This document shows, one piece after another, positions 42,937-52,147 of a stretch of 64,000 nucleotides of DNA (within the stretch, counting starts at the first letter, position 1; every line of letters starts with the position of its first letter). The notes under the pieces are model-generated. The model was not told where the DNA came from, ran no database searches, and was given only the letters and a program-made list of their open reading frames with translations. Both the position numbers and the translations under genes were made by a program. The DNA comes from Amanita rubescens (taxonomy: Eukaryota; Basidiomycota; Agaricomycetes; Agaricales; Amanitaceae), in assembly GCA_015039365.1 (NCBI GenBank), contig WION01000215.1, positions 1-64,000 of the forward strand. Reading direction: 5' to 3'.

Positions 42937-45900
42937 GTTGTTCCTTATATTCGTTTAAGGTCTCCTCGGAGTGTTCTAGGTTTTCCTCAGTTTCCCATGA
43001 ATTGTCAGATGTCGGATAACCTTTCCATTTGACTAAAAATTGCCATTGGTTTCCTTTTCTTCGGTGCGAGACAATTGTCTCGATTTCGTATTCTTCTTTG
43101 TTATCTATAAGGTCTGGGGTTGGTCTAGTAAAGTTTGGACCATGTGTTTCGTTTTCATGATAAGGGGTAAGGAGTGAAACGTGAAAAACGGGGTGAATCT
43201 TCCATCTTGGGGGAAGTTCAAGTTTAGCGGTGACAGGTCCTAAGATCTTTTCGATCTTGAACGGTCCTTCTCGTCTAGGCGAGAATTTTCTTATTTGTCC
43301 AGTTTTCAGGTTTCGTGAGTCTAGCCATACCAAGTCTCCTTCTTTAAATGCGGGAGATTTCCCTTTGACACGTTGAGTCATTAGCTGTCTAGCTAATTCG
43401 TGTGCGGCGAGAGCTTCGTCTCGTATTTGTGTTAAGACCTTGAAGCGGTCTTCAGCGGCGGGTACGTTGATTCGCGGGAATGCTGTGGGGATAGCCACAG
43501 GCTCTATTCCAAACATGATTTCAAACGGCGTCATCTTGGTAGATTGATGTATCCGTTGATTGTGCGCGAATTCTGCTAATGGCAGGTGATCTTTCCACTG
43601 TTTTGGATGATCAACGCAGTATAACCGGAGGTAGGTTTCTAGCTCCTGATTGAGTCGTTCCGATTCTCCGTCAGTTTGCGGATGAAAGGCGGTCGACTTT
43701 CTATGGTTAATTCCGAAGATCTTGCAGATTTCTTCGAAAACTTTAGAGGTAAATTGTGGTCCTCTATCAGAGATGAGGGTTGTCGGTAACCCATATCGTT
43801 TATAAACATCGTTAATGTAAGAGTTGGCGGTATCCATAGCGGTGAAAGATTTTTTGCATGGTATGAATATTACGCCCTTTGTTAAGCCTTGATCGACCAC
43901 GGTCAAAACAGAATCAAAACCGTCGATAATTGGCAGATCTGTGATGAAGTCCATTGAAACTTGTTCGAATGGGCGTGTGGCGTGGGATTTAATAGGCATC
44001 AAACCCGGTGTGATCGGATGTGTATTAACCTTCATTTGTTGACATAAGGCACAGCCTTCGACCCATTTAGATACGGTCGTTGTCATTCCAGGCCAATAAT
44101 AGTCGCGGCGGATAAGCTCTAGTGTCTTCAATCGTCCAGGGTGACCCATAACTACGGGGTCGTGATGTGACTTGATTATTTCGTTTCGTAATTCTTCGTT
44201 TTGAGGAACATAAACGCGTCCTTGATAACGAATTATGTTGTTGTCGTTCTTCCAGTCATTAAATTTTGATCGGAGGGGTAGTTTTCCGTGTTTAAGACCG
44301 TCAATTACAACTTTAGCGAATTTGTCTTGTGGTAATAATTCAGTGATTTTATCTGCCCAAGATACATTGATTGCGGCGATAACCATGTCATCAGTGATCA
44401 TGGTTTGTGGGATTTCTTTTGCTTTTGTCTCTTCTTCGTTAATATGGTCAGGGCGTCTTGATAAAGCGTCTGCTTGAATAAGTTTTGATCCAGGGACGTG
44501 TTCTAACTTGATATCAAATTCCGTGATTTCTTGCCACCAGCGTGACTGTCTGGCGGTCATCTTCTGCGGATGTTTGTAATATGATAAATTCTTATGATCA
44601 CAATGGATCATAATCGTGTGCGGGCTTCCTTTAAGAAGGTGTCTCCAGGTTTCAAATGCTTTCTTTATTGCTAATAACTCGCGATCGTATACTTGATATC
44701 TTTGTTCGGTATCGCTTAACCGATGACTGATAAATCCGCATGGGTGCAGTTCTCCATCAGATCCCCGTTGTTTCAGGACGGCTCCTACCGCCCAGTTTGA
44801 CGCATCGGTCTCTAATAAAAACGGTTTCGTTGGATCTGGCATAACTAGAACCGGTTCTTCTAGGAATTTCTCCTTTAACGTGTCAAATGCTTTCTGACAT
44901 TCTGCATCCCATCGGAAGGGAACTGTTTTCTTCGTAAGTTCCGTGAGCGGAGCTACTATTTCGGCGTAATTTCCTATAAATTTCCTGTAAAAGTTCGCGA
45001 ACCCTAGAAATGACCGTATTTGTTTAACAGTTTTCGGTTCGGGCCATTTGCTGATTCCAGCGAGTTTTACGGGGTCCATCATGATCTTTCCTTCTTTGAC
45101 GATCATCCCAAGGAATTCGACTTCCTTGGCGACGAATTTACATTTTTCTAGTTTTAGGAACAGATCGTTTTCTTTCAGCCGTTGCAAGACTTGCTTAGTG
45201 CGCTCCCTCGTTTCTTCCTCGTTCGCTCCATATATCAACATGTCGTCAATGTAGACGACTAGCCATCCTTCGGCTATCATGTCACGGAAGTATTCGTTCA
45301 TCATCGTTTGAAATGTTGACGGTGAATTGCATAATCCAAAGAGCATTACAGTAGGCTCGAAGAGACCACGGTTTGTTGTGAACGCGGCTTTCCATTCGTC
45401 GCCTTTCTTTATTCGCACATTATTGTAACCCCATCGGAGGTCTAACTTGGAGAAGTATTTTGCTTTTCTTAGTTTTAATAATAAGTCGGATACTAAAGGA
45501 AGGGGATAGGCATTTCGTTTCGTCCAGCTATTGATATATCGGTAATCTTGGCAAGGTCTCAACTCTCCTTTTTCTTTCTTTGCAACGTAAAAGAAAGGAG
45601 ACGCTTGCGGAGATTGTGATGGTCGAATGTAGCCTTTTTTGAGCTGTTCGTCGACCCATTTATTCATTAGCTGTTCCTCGTGGATTGATAACGGGTAGTT
45701 CTTCGCCACTTTAGGTTTAAACCCTTCTTTTAGATCTATCGCATGATCCCATTGTCGTGAAATGGGAAATCGTTCTGATGTCTGTTTATCAAAAACTTTT
45801 CTCCATTTGTCATATTCAGGGGGTAATTCTACTTTCGTAGATTTATCTTCGTGTTCATGTGCGAGCGCTTGAGACGCTGATGTTTTCGCTTGGATCCAAA

Positions 45901-46477
45901 GGTGATCAGTCTCGAGATCTTCGTCTTCATCTGCGTTCAATTCTTCTTCTTTTTGGATATACCGAAGGTACATTTCGGTTTCTTCATCGTAATCAAACGT
46001 AGTTTCTTCTTCCGGATCGATCTTCCTTTCGTCGGGGAATCTAACTGTTCCTTCAGACCAATCTATTCTGGGGTTGATTTCTCGGAGCCAAGGTAATCCT
46101 AATATCAGTCGTTGATCGCCTAGTCGTGTGACATAAAACCAGTCTTTAAACCGGTTGTTTTCGATGTTATAGCTTATCTGGATTTTATACCGTATATCTC
46201 CAGACTTGTTATTTGTTCCGTCCACATTTCGCACTGGGATGGGTTTCTTTAAGCGAGTGATTTCGTTCCAATTGACGAGTGAGCTATCGACAAATTTTCC
46301 TTGTGCGCCTGAGTCGATAAGGGCTTTGGTTTCAGCGGTTTTTAGATTCGAACATTTGGTAATGGGAATGGTGATTTTATTTCTGGATATAGAAGATACT
46401 GTTACACCATTTATACATAGTTGTTCGTCTTCGGAGACGACGGACGCTGATTCATCGTCGTCTCGTTCTAAAAACCC
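42881..46477 (-). CDS. Gypsy pol polyprotein with chromodomain
   Basis: Entered by -1 frameshift at 46477-46471 from gag. Order: protease with ALIDSGAQGKFVDSSLV; reverse transcriptase with RPCQDYRYINSWTKRNAYPL, FGLCNSPSTFQTMMN and VVYIDDMLIYG; RNase H with LLETDASNWAVGAVLKQ and DRELLAIKKAF; integrase with the HHCC zinc finger (HHDPVVMGHPGRLKTLELI then CALCQQMK) and catalytic Asp/Asp/Glu in MDFITDLP, LISDRGPQFTS and TDGESERLNQE. A C-terminal chromodomain follows (EIETIVSHRRKGNQWQFLVK, then WKGYPTSDNSWETEENLE). All motifs are intact. The chromodomain would direct integration to marked chromatin in known chromoviruses. Confidence 0.9.
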   Translation of the reverse strand, partial: GFLERDDDESASVVSEDEQLCINGVTVSSISRNKITIPITKCSNLKTAETKALIDSGAQGKFVDSSLVNWNEITRLKKPIPVRNVDGTNNKSGDIRYKIQISYNIENNRFKDWFYVTRLGDQRLILGLPWLREINPRIDWSEGTVRFPDERKIDPEEETTFDYDEETEMYLRYIQKEEELNADEDEDLETDHLWIQAKTSASQALAHEHEDKSTKVELPPEYDKWRKVFDKQTSERFPISRQWDHAIDLKEGFKPKVAKNYPLSIHEEQLMNKWVDEQLKKGYIRPSQSPQASPFFYVAKKEKGELRPCQDYRYINSWTKRNAYPLPLVSDLLLKLRKAKYFSKLDLRWGYNNVRIKKGDEWKAAFTTNRGLFEPTVMLFGLCNSPSTFQTMMNEYFRDMIAEGWLVVYIDDMLIYGANEEETRERTKQVLQRLKENDLFLKLEKCKFVAKEVEFLGMIVKEGKIMMDPVKLAGISKWPEPKTVKQIRSFLGFANFYRKFIGNYAEIVAPLTELTKKTVPFRWDAECQKAFDTLKEKFLEEPVLVMPDPTKPFLLETDASNWAVGAVLKQRGSDGELHPCGFISHRLSDTEQRYQVYDRELLAIKKAFETWRHLLKGSPHTIMIHCDHKNLSYYKHPQKMTARQSRWWQEITEFDIKLEHVPGSKLIQADALSRRPDHINEEETKAKEIPQTMITDDMVIAAINVSWADKITELLPQDKFAKVVIDGLKHGKLPLRSKFNDWKNDNNIIRYQGRVYVPQNEELRNEIIKSHHDPVVMGHPGRLKTLELIRRDYYWPGMTTTVSKWVEGCALCQQMKVNTHPITPGLMPIKSHATRPFEQVSMDFITDLPIIDGFDSVLTVVDQGLTKGVIFIPCKKSFTAMDTANSYINDVYKRYGLPTTLISDRGPQFTSKVFEEICKIFGINHRKSTAFHPQTDGESERLNQELETYLRLYCVDHPKQWKDHLPLAEFAHNQRIHQSTKMTPFEIMFGIEPVAIPTAFPRINVPAAEDRFKVLTQIRDEALAAHELARQLMTQRVKGKSPAFKEGDLVWLDSRNLKTGQIRKFSPRREGPFKIEKILGPVTAKLELPPRWKIHPVFHVSLLTPYHENETHGPNFTRPTPDLIDNKEEYEIETIVSHRRKGNQWQFLVKWKGYPTSDNSWETEENLEHSEETLNEYKEQHGITAIIPTTRKPRKRRS
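46468..46477 (-). promoter_or_regulatory. -1 programmed frameshift site between gag and pol
   Basis: On the minus strand the sequence reads G GGT TTT TAG in the gag frame. G-GGT-TTT fits the X-XXY-YYZ slippery rule exactly. The gag stop is the next codon, and a shift of -1 leads directly into the pol frame (GGG TTT TTA GAA). No pseudoknot was tested. Confidence 0.75.
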
Positions 46478-48253
46478 TTTTTGTTCAACTTTCGGCGGGC
46501 GCTACGTGGTAATGTTTTCGCCATTTCTCGTATGACGGCGATTCTCTGGTCTTCGTCGTTTTCACTGTTGGATTCTTCACTTGACGAGCCACTGTCGTCT
46601 TCATCGCTATCCGCATCCAGCGCTCTGATTCTTTTTCCTTTTCCTTTCCCTTTGTTGCGGTTATTATTTCGGCTGCGTGGTTTTCCTCGAAATTGTCCTT
46701 TAGGGGCTGCCCTTCCTCGTGAATTCCCAAGGTTTTGTCGTTTCTTTTTGGGATTAGGGCAGTCCGAGATTAAATGTCCTGTTTTTCCGCATCCATAGCA
46801 TACAGCGGTTTTTACCCATTCCATGGAGGTTTCAGCAATCTGCATTTGTCGTGCTTGTCGGTTTAATTCTAGTACAGCCTCGTCGACTTCCATTTTGTCA
46901 TCAAACTCTTTTACTTGGCCAAAAGTGGAGAATAAGGTGTTCGCCACTTCTATGTCAAGGATACGAGTTCGTAATGATTTATAGGTTGTCGGGGCACCTC
47001 CTAGTCGTAGTTTTTCTCGTAAGGTGTTTGGTAATCCTAAAACTAGGAGATGACATTTCGTCGTATCGTCAGTGATTTTGGCTAAATTGATGTCTCGATC
47101 GACGCGCGCAATATATTGATTAATTGATTGCTTTGGGAGTTTTCTCCATGTGAGTAATCTGTGCATGGCTAGTCCTGCTTCGTCTACTTGTCCCCAATCT
47201 TCTTTCAGTTCTTTAATAAAAGCGTCATAGTTGGCGTATTTTGTCGTTTCGGCGTCATATTCAGTTATTTTGTTATCGCGCCATTGTTGAGCGTTGCCAT
47301 CAATATGATACATAATGAACTGTATCTTATCTTGAGCATCCGTCATTTTATTCATTTTCATGAATAATTCGGCTTTCGCTATGAACGGATTGAGATATTT
47401 TCGATCTCCTTCGAACGGTTTAGGAGGTTTGATCTTCGGTAGATCTGACCTTGGTTCGGTCCGGGGTCCTGATCCACTCATATCTCGTTCTTTTCCTTTT
47501 CTAGAAGGAAATGGGTTGATTGGTGGGGTAAACAAGTATGGAAATACGACAGGGGGTGATGGTGCGGGTCGTGTAGTTTCGAGTTTTGATTCGGTTACAA
47601 GGGATAAGGAAGCGATAAGTTGAGCTGAGGTTTCGTCTTCAACTCGTTGTTTAACTGTGGGTATAACAACGTCTTCGGTTCCAGGTGCGTATTCGAGTTT
47701 ATCCTGGGATTCTTCTTCTTCCTCTTGTTCAGAGAAGGGATCTTTATCGTCTTCTTTATCGGACTCTCCTGACGGTTCGGCGCTTTCTCTGTAATGAACG
47801 TGTGGTGAGGCGACAGGAGTTTCTTGACTAGTGGTTAGGGTCTCTGGTTCGTTCACTTTCTTCCAACGTTGTAGCGCGGTTTGTGTTAACTCCTCTTTTC
47901 CTCCTATGAAGGGTTCTCCTTCAAAGTATTCGTCTCTAATAAAGTACGGTTCTTCTCCTGTTTCCGATTCAGTGGCGTACCAACGTTTACTTCCTTCGTG
48001 AAAGGCAAGTTTGCGTTCGTTTAGATATAATCCTCCTTCGAACGGGAAGGATTGATTTGGTGGTCTTCCAAGTTTTTGTTTTACCCAAAATTGGTGACCT
48101 GGTACGGGTTTTCCTGAAGCGGTATAACACCAGCCGTTTTCTCGTTTATCCCAATGAATGGAATGTTCGTTGAGATAATAGAGATGGTCAAGGGGGTTTC
48201 GTTTGGCGTTATTCGGAGGGGTACTTTTAGATTGTCGTGGAGCAATGGTGAAT
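46468..48253 (-). CDS. Gypsy gag polyprotein
   Basis: An open frame from about 48253 to the TAG at 46470-46468. The N-terminal part (LNEHSIHWDKRENGWCYTAS, FPFEGGLYLNERKLAFHEGS) lacks an ATG; the first in-frame ATG I find is at 47481 (MSGSGPRTEP). Translation may start at a non-ATG codon or after splicing. The capsid-like region has KPPKPFEGDRKYLNPFIAKA, FIMYHIDGNAQQWRDNKI and INQYIARVDRDINLAK. The CCHC knuckle is CYGCGKTGHLISDC (about 46804-46763). A basic then acidic tail precedes the slippery site. Confidence 0.75.
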
Positions 48254-48307
48254 GATGGGAGGTGAGAGCGTTAAAGCTATCGTGCTCGGAGAGGAGTCTA
48301 GTTTTAT

Positions 48308-48729
48308 TGTTACGTTTGTTCGTTCACTGATAAGTCAAGCCTATCAGGTACCGTAGGTTCCTCAAGGGAGTTCCGGCACTTAAGAACGTGCAAAGAATAA
48401 GAGTGTTATCGGATAAGTCCTCAAGGGAACTTAGACGATAACGAGACAGATTTTGACTGTTAAAACTAGACTGAGGTCTAGTCGTATATTTGCGTGATTT
48501 ATATAGTACAGAGTACATACGTAAATATGGTAAGTATATATGCATGTGATAATGAAAACGGTTGCATGTGATAATGAAACGGTTAACATGTGAAAACGAA
48601 CATACATGTGATAAAGGTAGTTGGCATATGATAAACGATGAATGTTCCGGAAGGAACGCATATGCAAATAGCGACATAGGAGGGATGATAAGATAAGAAA
48701 AAGATAGGCCATGACGTACGTTTGTAACA
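48308..48729 (-). repeat. Gypsy LTR (5' LTR in element orientation)
   Basis: 422 bp, partner of 40409-40830. The element's internal leader to gag is only about 50 bases. Confidence 0.9.
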
Positions 48730-48730
48730 C

Positions 48731-49489
48731 ATACAGAAAGCATTATACATAGTACGCTATGTTAATACCACTGTACAAACTAAAATAGTTTATAATGGTT
48801 TAAATAAAGAAGGCTTTGTAGCTTTTACTGATGCTGACTGGGGTGCTGACAAGATTACAAGAAAATCTGTCACTGGATATATAGTAAAACTTGCAGGAGG
48901 AGCTATATCATGGGTTTCACGAAAACAAAAAGTAGTGGCACTGTCTTCAACTGAAGCAGAATACATGTCAATGTCTGATACATCAAGACAAATAGTTTGG
49001 ATTGAGTCACTTATGAGTGAACTTGATTTTCCAATTAAAACTATTTTCTTATGTTGTGACAATCAAGGTGCAATGTTCTTAGCTAGTAATCCTGCACAAG
49101 AACATCGTTCAAAACATATTGATATAAGATTCCACTACATTAGAGAATGTGTTGAAAGTGAGAAAATTAAACTCACATACATTCCTACCAATGAACAAGT
49201 TGCGGATATAATGACCAAAAATCTACCATATTCAAAATTTGTAATATTCCGAATGAAGATGGGATTAATCCTAGATGATAGTCAAATATCATTAAGCAAT
49301 CATATTAAGGCATCACAAACTTTTGCCAATTATATTAAAAGTAAAACCCTTAATAAGTCCCCAGGACAACATAGTAAAATATTTGAAAGGATTCAAGATC
49401 TTGAAGTGCGAGGATATCTTGAAGAAATCTTTAAATACTATGAAAGAGAAAATGATAAATTGACTACCCTTTTGAAAGCTAATAAATAA
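48731..49489 (+). CDS. Copia pol C-terminus (RNase H), 5' truncated
   Basis: The frame is open from the gypsy border. It reads FVAFTDADWGADKITRKSV, then KVVALSSTEAEYMSMSDTS, CCDNQGAMFLASNPAQEHR, SKHIDIRFHYIRECVE and TNEQVADIMTKNLPYSKF: the Copia RNase H with its Asp, Glu and Asp residues. It ends LLKANK at 49489, 15 bases before the 3' LTR. Everything of pol upstream (protease, integrase, most of reverse transcriptase) is absent. Confidence 0.85.
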   Translation: MQKALYIVRYVNTTVQTKIVYNGLNKEGFVAFTDADWGADKITRKSVTGYIVKLAGGAISWVSRKQKVVALSSTEAEYMSMSDTSRQIVWIESLMSELDFPIKTIFLCCDNQGAMFLASNPAQEHRSKHIDIRFHYIRECVESEKIKLTYIPTNEQVADIMTKNLPYSKFVIFRMKMGLILDDSQISLSNHIKASQTFANYIKSKTLNKSPGQHSKIFERIQDLEVRGYLEEIFKYYERENDKLTTLLKANK

Positions 49490-49504
49490 CTTAGCGAAGG
49501 GGAG

Positions 49505-50209
49505 TGTTGAACTTATAATATACAATATACATACAGTATATAGTAAATATAAGTGATATCATTAGTTTACACTAACTAATGTAATAACGCTCAGTTACTT
49601 ACTCATCTCTCAACCAATCATAATAGTGGATGATTGAGTGTGAGATAATATATTGACATGAGAATATATTCGACATATTCTCATACTCATCTACCAATCA
49701 TAATAGTGGATGATTGATGATGAGAACATATTCTGACATGAGAATATCCTAGCGATATTCTCATAAGATCATCCAATCATAATAGTGGAACTATTGATGA
49801 TGTGAATATATGTTGACATGAGAATAGAAGACATATATACGTTATGGTTATCGACCTATCACATTGAAGATTGATAATGTGATGAGTCAGTCAATATAAT
49901 TGATGAGTCAAGTGCTGCGCAAAGCTATGCATTGCTGTACAATAGCTGTGCATTGCTGTGGAATGACGCCTTATGAGTCAAATACCTGTGACTCATACTG
50001 ATAAGACTCTTTGTACTTATTTGTAGTTTAGTAGTATATAAACTGTACTCTAGTAGCGTCAATCCTCATCCTATTATCCTCTCTACTGTCTACTGTTGAG
50101 CCCCAGCTCCAGTAAGCTCTTAACAACTCCACACCACACTCGGTAAGTAGTACATTCCATGTACTAGACTGCGCTGCTCGCTAGGGACTTGTTACCCCTA
50201 GTTTCAACA
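49505..50209 (+). repeat. Copia 3' LTR, 705 bp
   Basis: Same as the 5' LTR but for one base noticed. Followed by the TSD TTAGC. Confidence 0.9.
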
Positions 50210-50329
50210 TTAGCGAGCTAAATACTTATCATATATCTTTGCATTGAGTACGTACGACAATGAAATCTGTCACATTAATACTGTCGAATTATGGAATCGT
50301 GCGCTGCAATTTCAACACATGTGTTGAGA

Positions 50330-51190
50330 TGCAAAAGTTAGCCGTCAAACCAGCGAGGCCAAAGCGTACCCTCGGAGCTCCGACTCATCCGTCAATCCCT
50401 TGGCCAATTCGTCGACGCGTAAGAAATCATCAACGATCCATAATTTATATCCAACGGAAGCGTCATAAGCGGTTCGCGACGGAGCTGACACGCGAGACAG
50501 ATTTGGTGATACGTTCAACACCAGTGTCGTGACCTTGAACTGCGTCCAACCTGGTATGGGAGAATCAAATCCACCGTCACCTTGAACCTCATTCAAGCTG
50601 GCATGAGAGACTATCAACACGTTGCTCACCTTGAACTGCGGGAAGTGCGTTCCATAGGCTATCCATTTCCGTCAATCCCTTGCCACTTCCTTTACCCGAC
50701 TGACGACTAGCGAAGATTCATACTCGCATCTAACGGGCGCCGGTTCCCTACTCAAAGCGCATAACGTCTTACATAGCACAGTTCGCCTCCGCTTTGAATT
50801 GTGAACTGCAGAATGTGTGTTCAACGCCTGCATTCGATTAACTTTCCTCAATTTATGATTTCAACAATGTGATTATGTGAACCCACTTGACAACCTGAAC
50901 TGCGTCCAAGCTGGAACGGGATACTGATTTGGTTATCAACGCCTTGGTCACCTTGAACTGCGGGATGTGTGTTCCATAGGATATCCATTTCCGTCTATCC
51001 TTGCCAATTCCTTTATCCGACTGACGATCTTCGACGCTCTTTACCCGACTGACGACCGACGACGATCCTTAATCGCATCAAACGGGCGATAACGTGTAAC
51101 ATGGCATAGACCGTCATCACTCTGAATTGAGACCTGTGAAATGATGTTCGCTACAAGCCTGCAATCGCTTAACTTTCGTAATTTATGCCA
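50330..51190 (+). repeat. Degenerate tandem repeat, about 320 bp, two to three copies
   Basis: CACCTTGAACTGCGGGA followed by GTTCCATAGGCTATCCATTTCC occurs at about 50628 and 50948. The motif TTGAACTGCGTCCAA lies at about 50535, and a variant (CCTGAACTGCGTCCAAGCTG) at about 50895. Blocks with GACTGACGA and ATCAAACGGGCG follow each. No gene is recognised here. Confidence 0.65.
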
Positions 51191-52147
51191 GATTCAGCGA
51201 TGATGAATAAGGAGTCAGCACAATCGTGTAAACGCTAAATTTAAATAGCTTACCAAGAGTATGTTCAGCCGTGTGAATATCCGGTTATAACTGAATTAGC
51301 CTGGACACTGCTTGACCACTGCACAGATTGATACACGAAGTTAACCGAAACATGTCGTTCAAAACGTTATTGGTGAATTTCTAACCGTCCATTTATATCG
51401 CTGGACTAAATTTGATATCTATTTAGCTTGTTCTGACTTTTTTCTCCCTGAATTATTGCCTGTATCGCAAATTGAGAATAGAGATCAATTGCAACGGTGA
51501 GATTCAATCTGTGCAAAGGGGTGCGACTGTCAGTAAAGAGCTGCTTAACATAGATATGAATGACCCGACGCTTTTATGTTCTGTCGCCAACATAAAGTGC
51601 ATCCTGTACTGCGCCTCTTCACGTCATCAGCCAAACGTTAAGCAGGTCGCACTGTATTCTGTGAGTAGCTTGTCAATGCATCTGTATCAGATTCTGATCA
51701 TTAAGCAGGCGCTACGTCTGATGATGCGAGTCGCTGAAAGTGTTTGGCAAGACTTGGTATTAAAGCTCGAACGTATTTGCATGCAGGGTGAGAGAACAAT
51801 TTGACAACGCGATATCATTGCGTTAATCATGCCACTTCCCTTTCATTCGCATCCATACTGAGTACTTCGCAATAGGGGTTACTATGGCACATGGTAAGTT
51901 TTAATATATTACAGTCATGACTGTCGTTCGCCTCATATGATTACCTTAGATTTGCATTGCAGCTCGATGTCAGACTGCCTTTACCTGCGTGTTCATTACA
52001 TCCTTTCATCCTTATCTGTAAGTTCACATTGCAATTCTATATATCTTGGTATAGTAATGACAAATATATAAACAGCTTTTTAATGGATGTTGTGGTTATC
52101 ATTGTAGTGTAGTACATATTCTTAGTGTAGTTGCCAAAAACAGGTTT
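51191..52147. other. AT-rich intergenic, possible Helitron 5' part
   Basis: No gene supported. The AT content rises towards 52148. A Helitron 5' TC terminus could lie here but I cannot place it. Confidence 0.3.

Larger units (their letters stand above)
40409..48729 (-). mobile_element. Ty3/gypsy chromovirus nested in the Copia element
   Basis: Two 422-bp LTRs (40409-40830 and 48308-48729) that I read as identical enclose gag, pol and a third ORF, all on the minus strand. Purines AGGAGAAGGG precede the 3' LTR (RC of about 40833-40842). No clean target duplication is seen: ATACC on the left, CATAC on the right. Pol carries an intact YIDD, integrase motifs and a chromodomain, so it is a chromovirus. 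Coding frames are open apart from the programmed frameshift. Confidence 0.9.
37630..50209 (+). mobile_element. Copia-type LTR retrotransposon holding a nested gypsy element
   Basis: LTRs at 37630-38334 and 49505-50209 begin TGTTGAACTT and end GTTTCAACA. The 5-bp target duplication TTAGC flanks the element (37625-37629 and 50210-50214). A primer-binding-like GGTTATGGGCCCC follows the 5' LTR and a purine tract GAAGGGGAG precedes the 3' LTR. I noticed one difference between the LTRs (A at about 38299, G at 50173), so insertion was recent. Only about 2.85 kb of internal sequence remains outside the gypsy element, and protease, integrase and most of reverse transcriptase are missing. It is non-autonomous in its present form. 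Confidence 0.88.
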
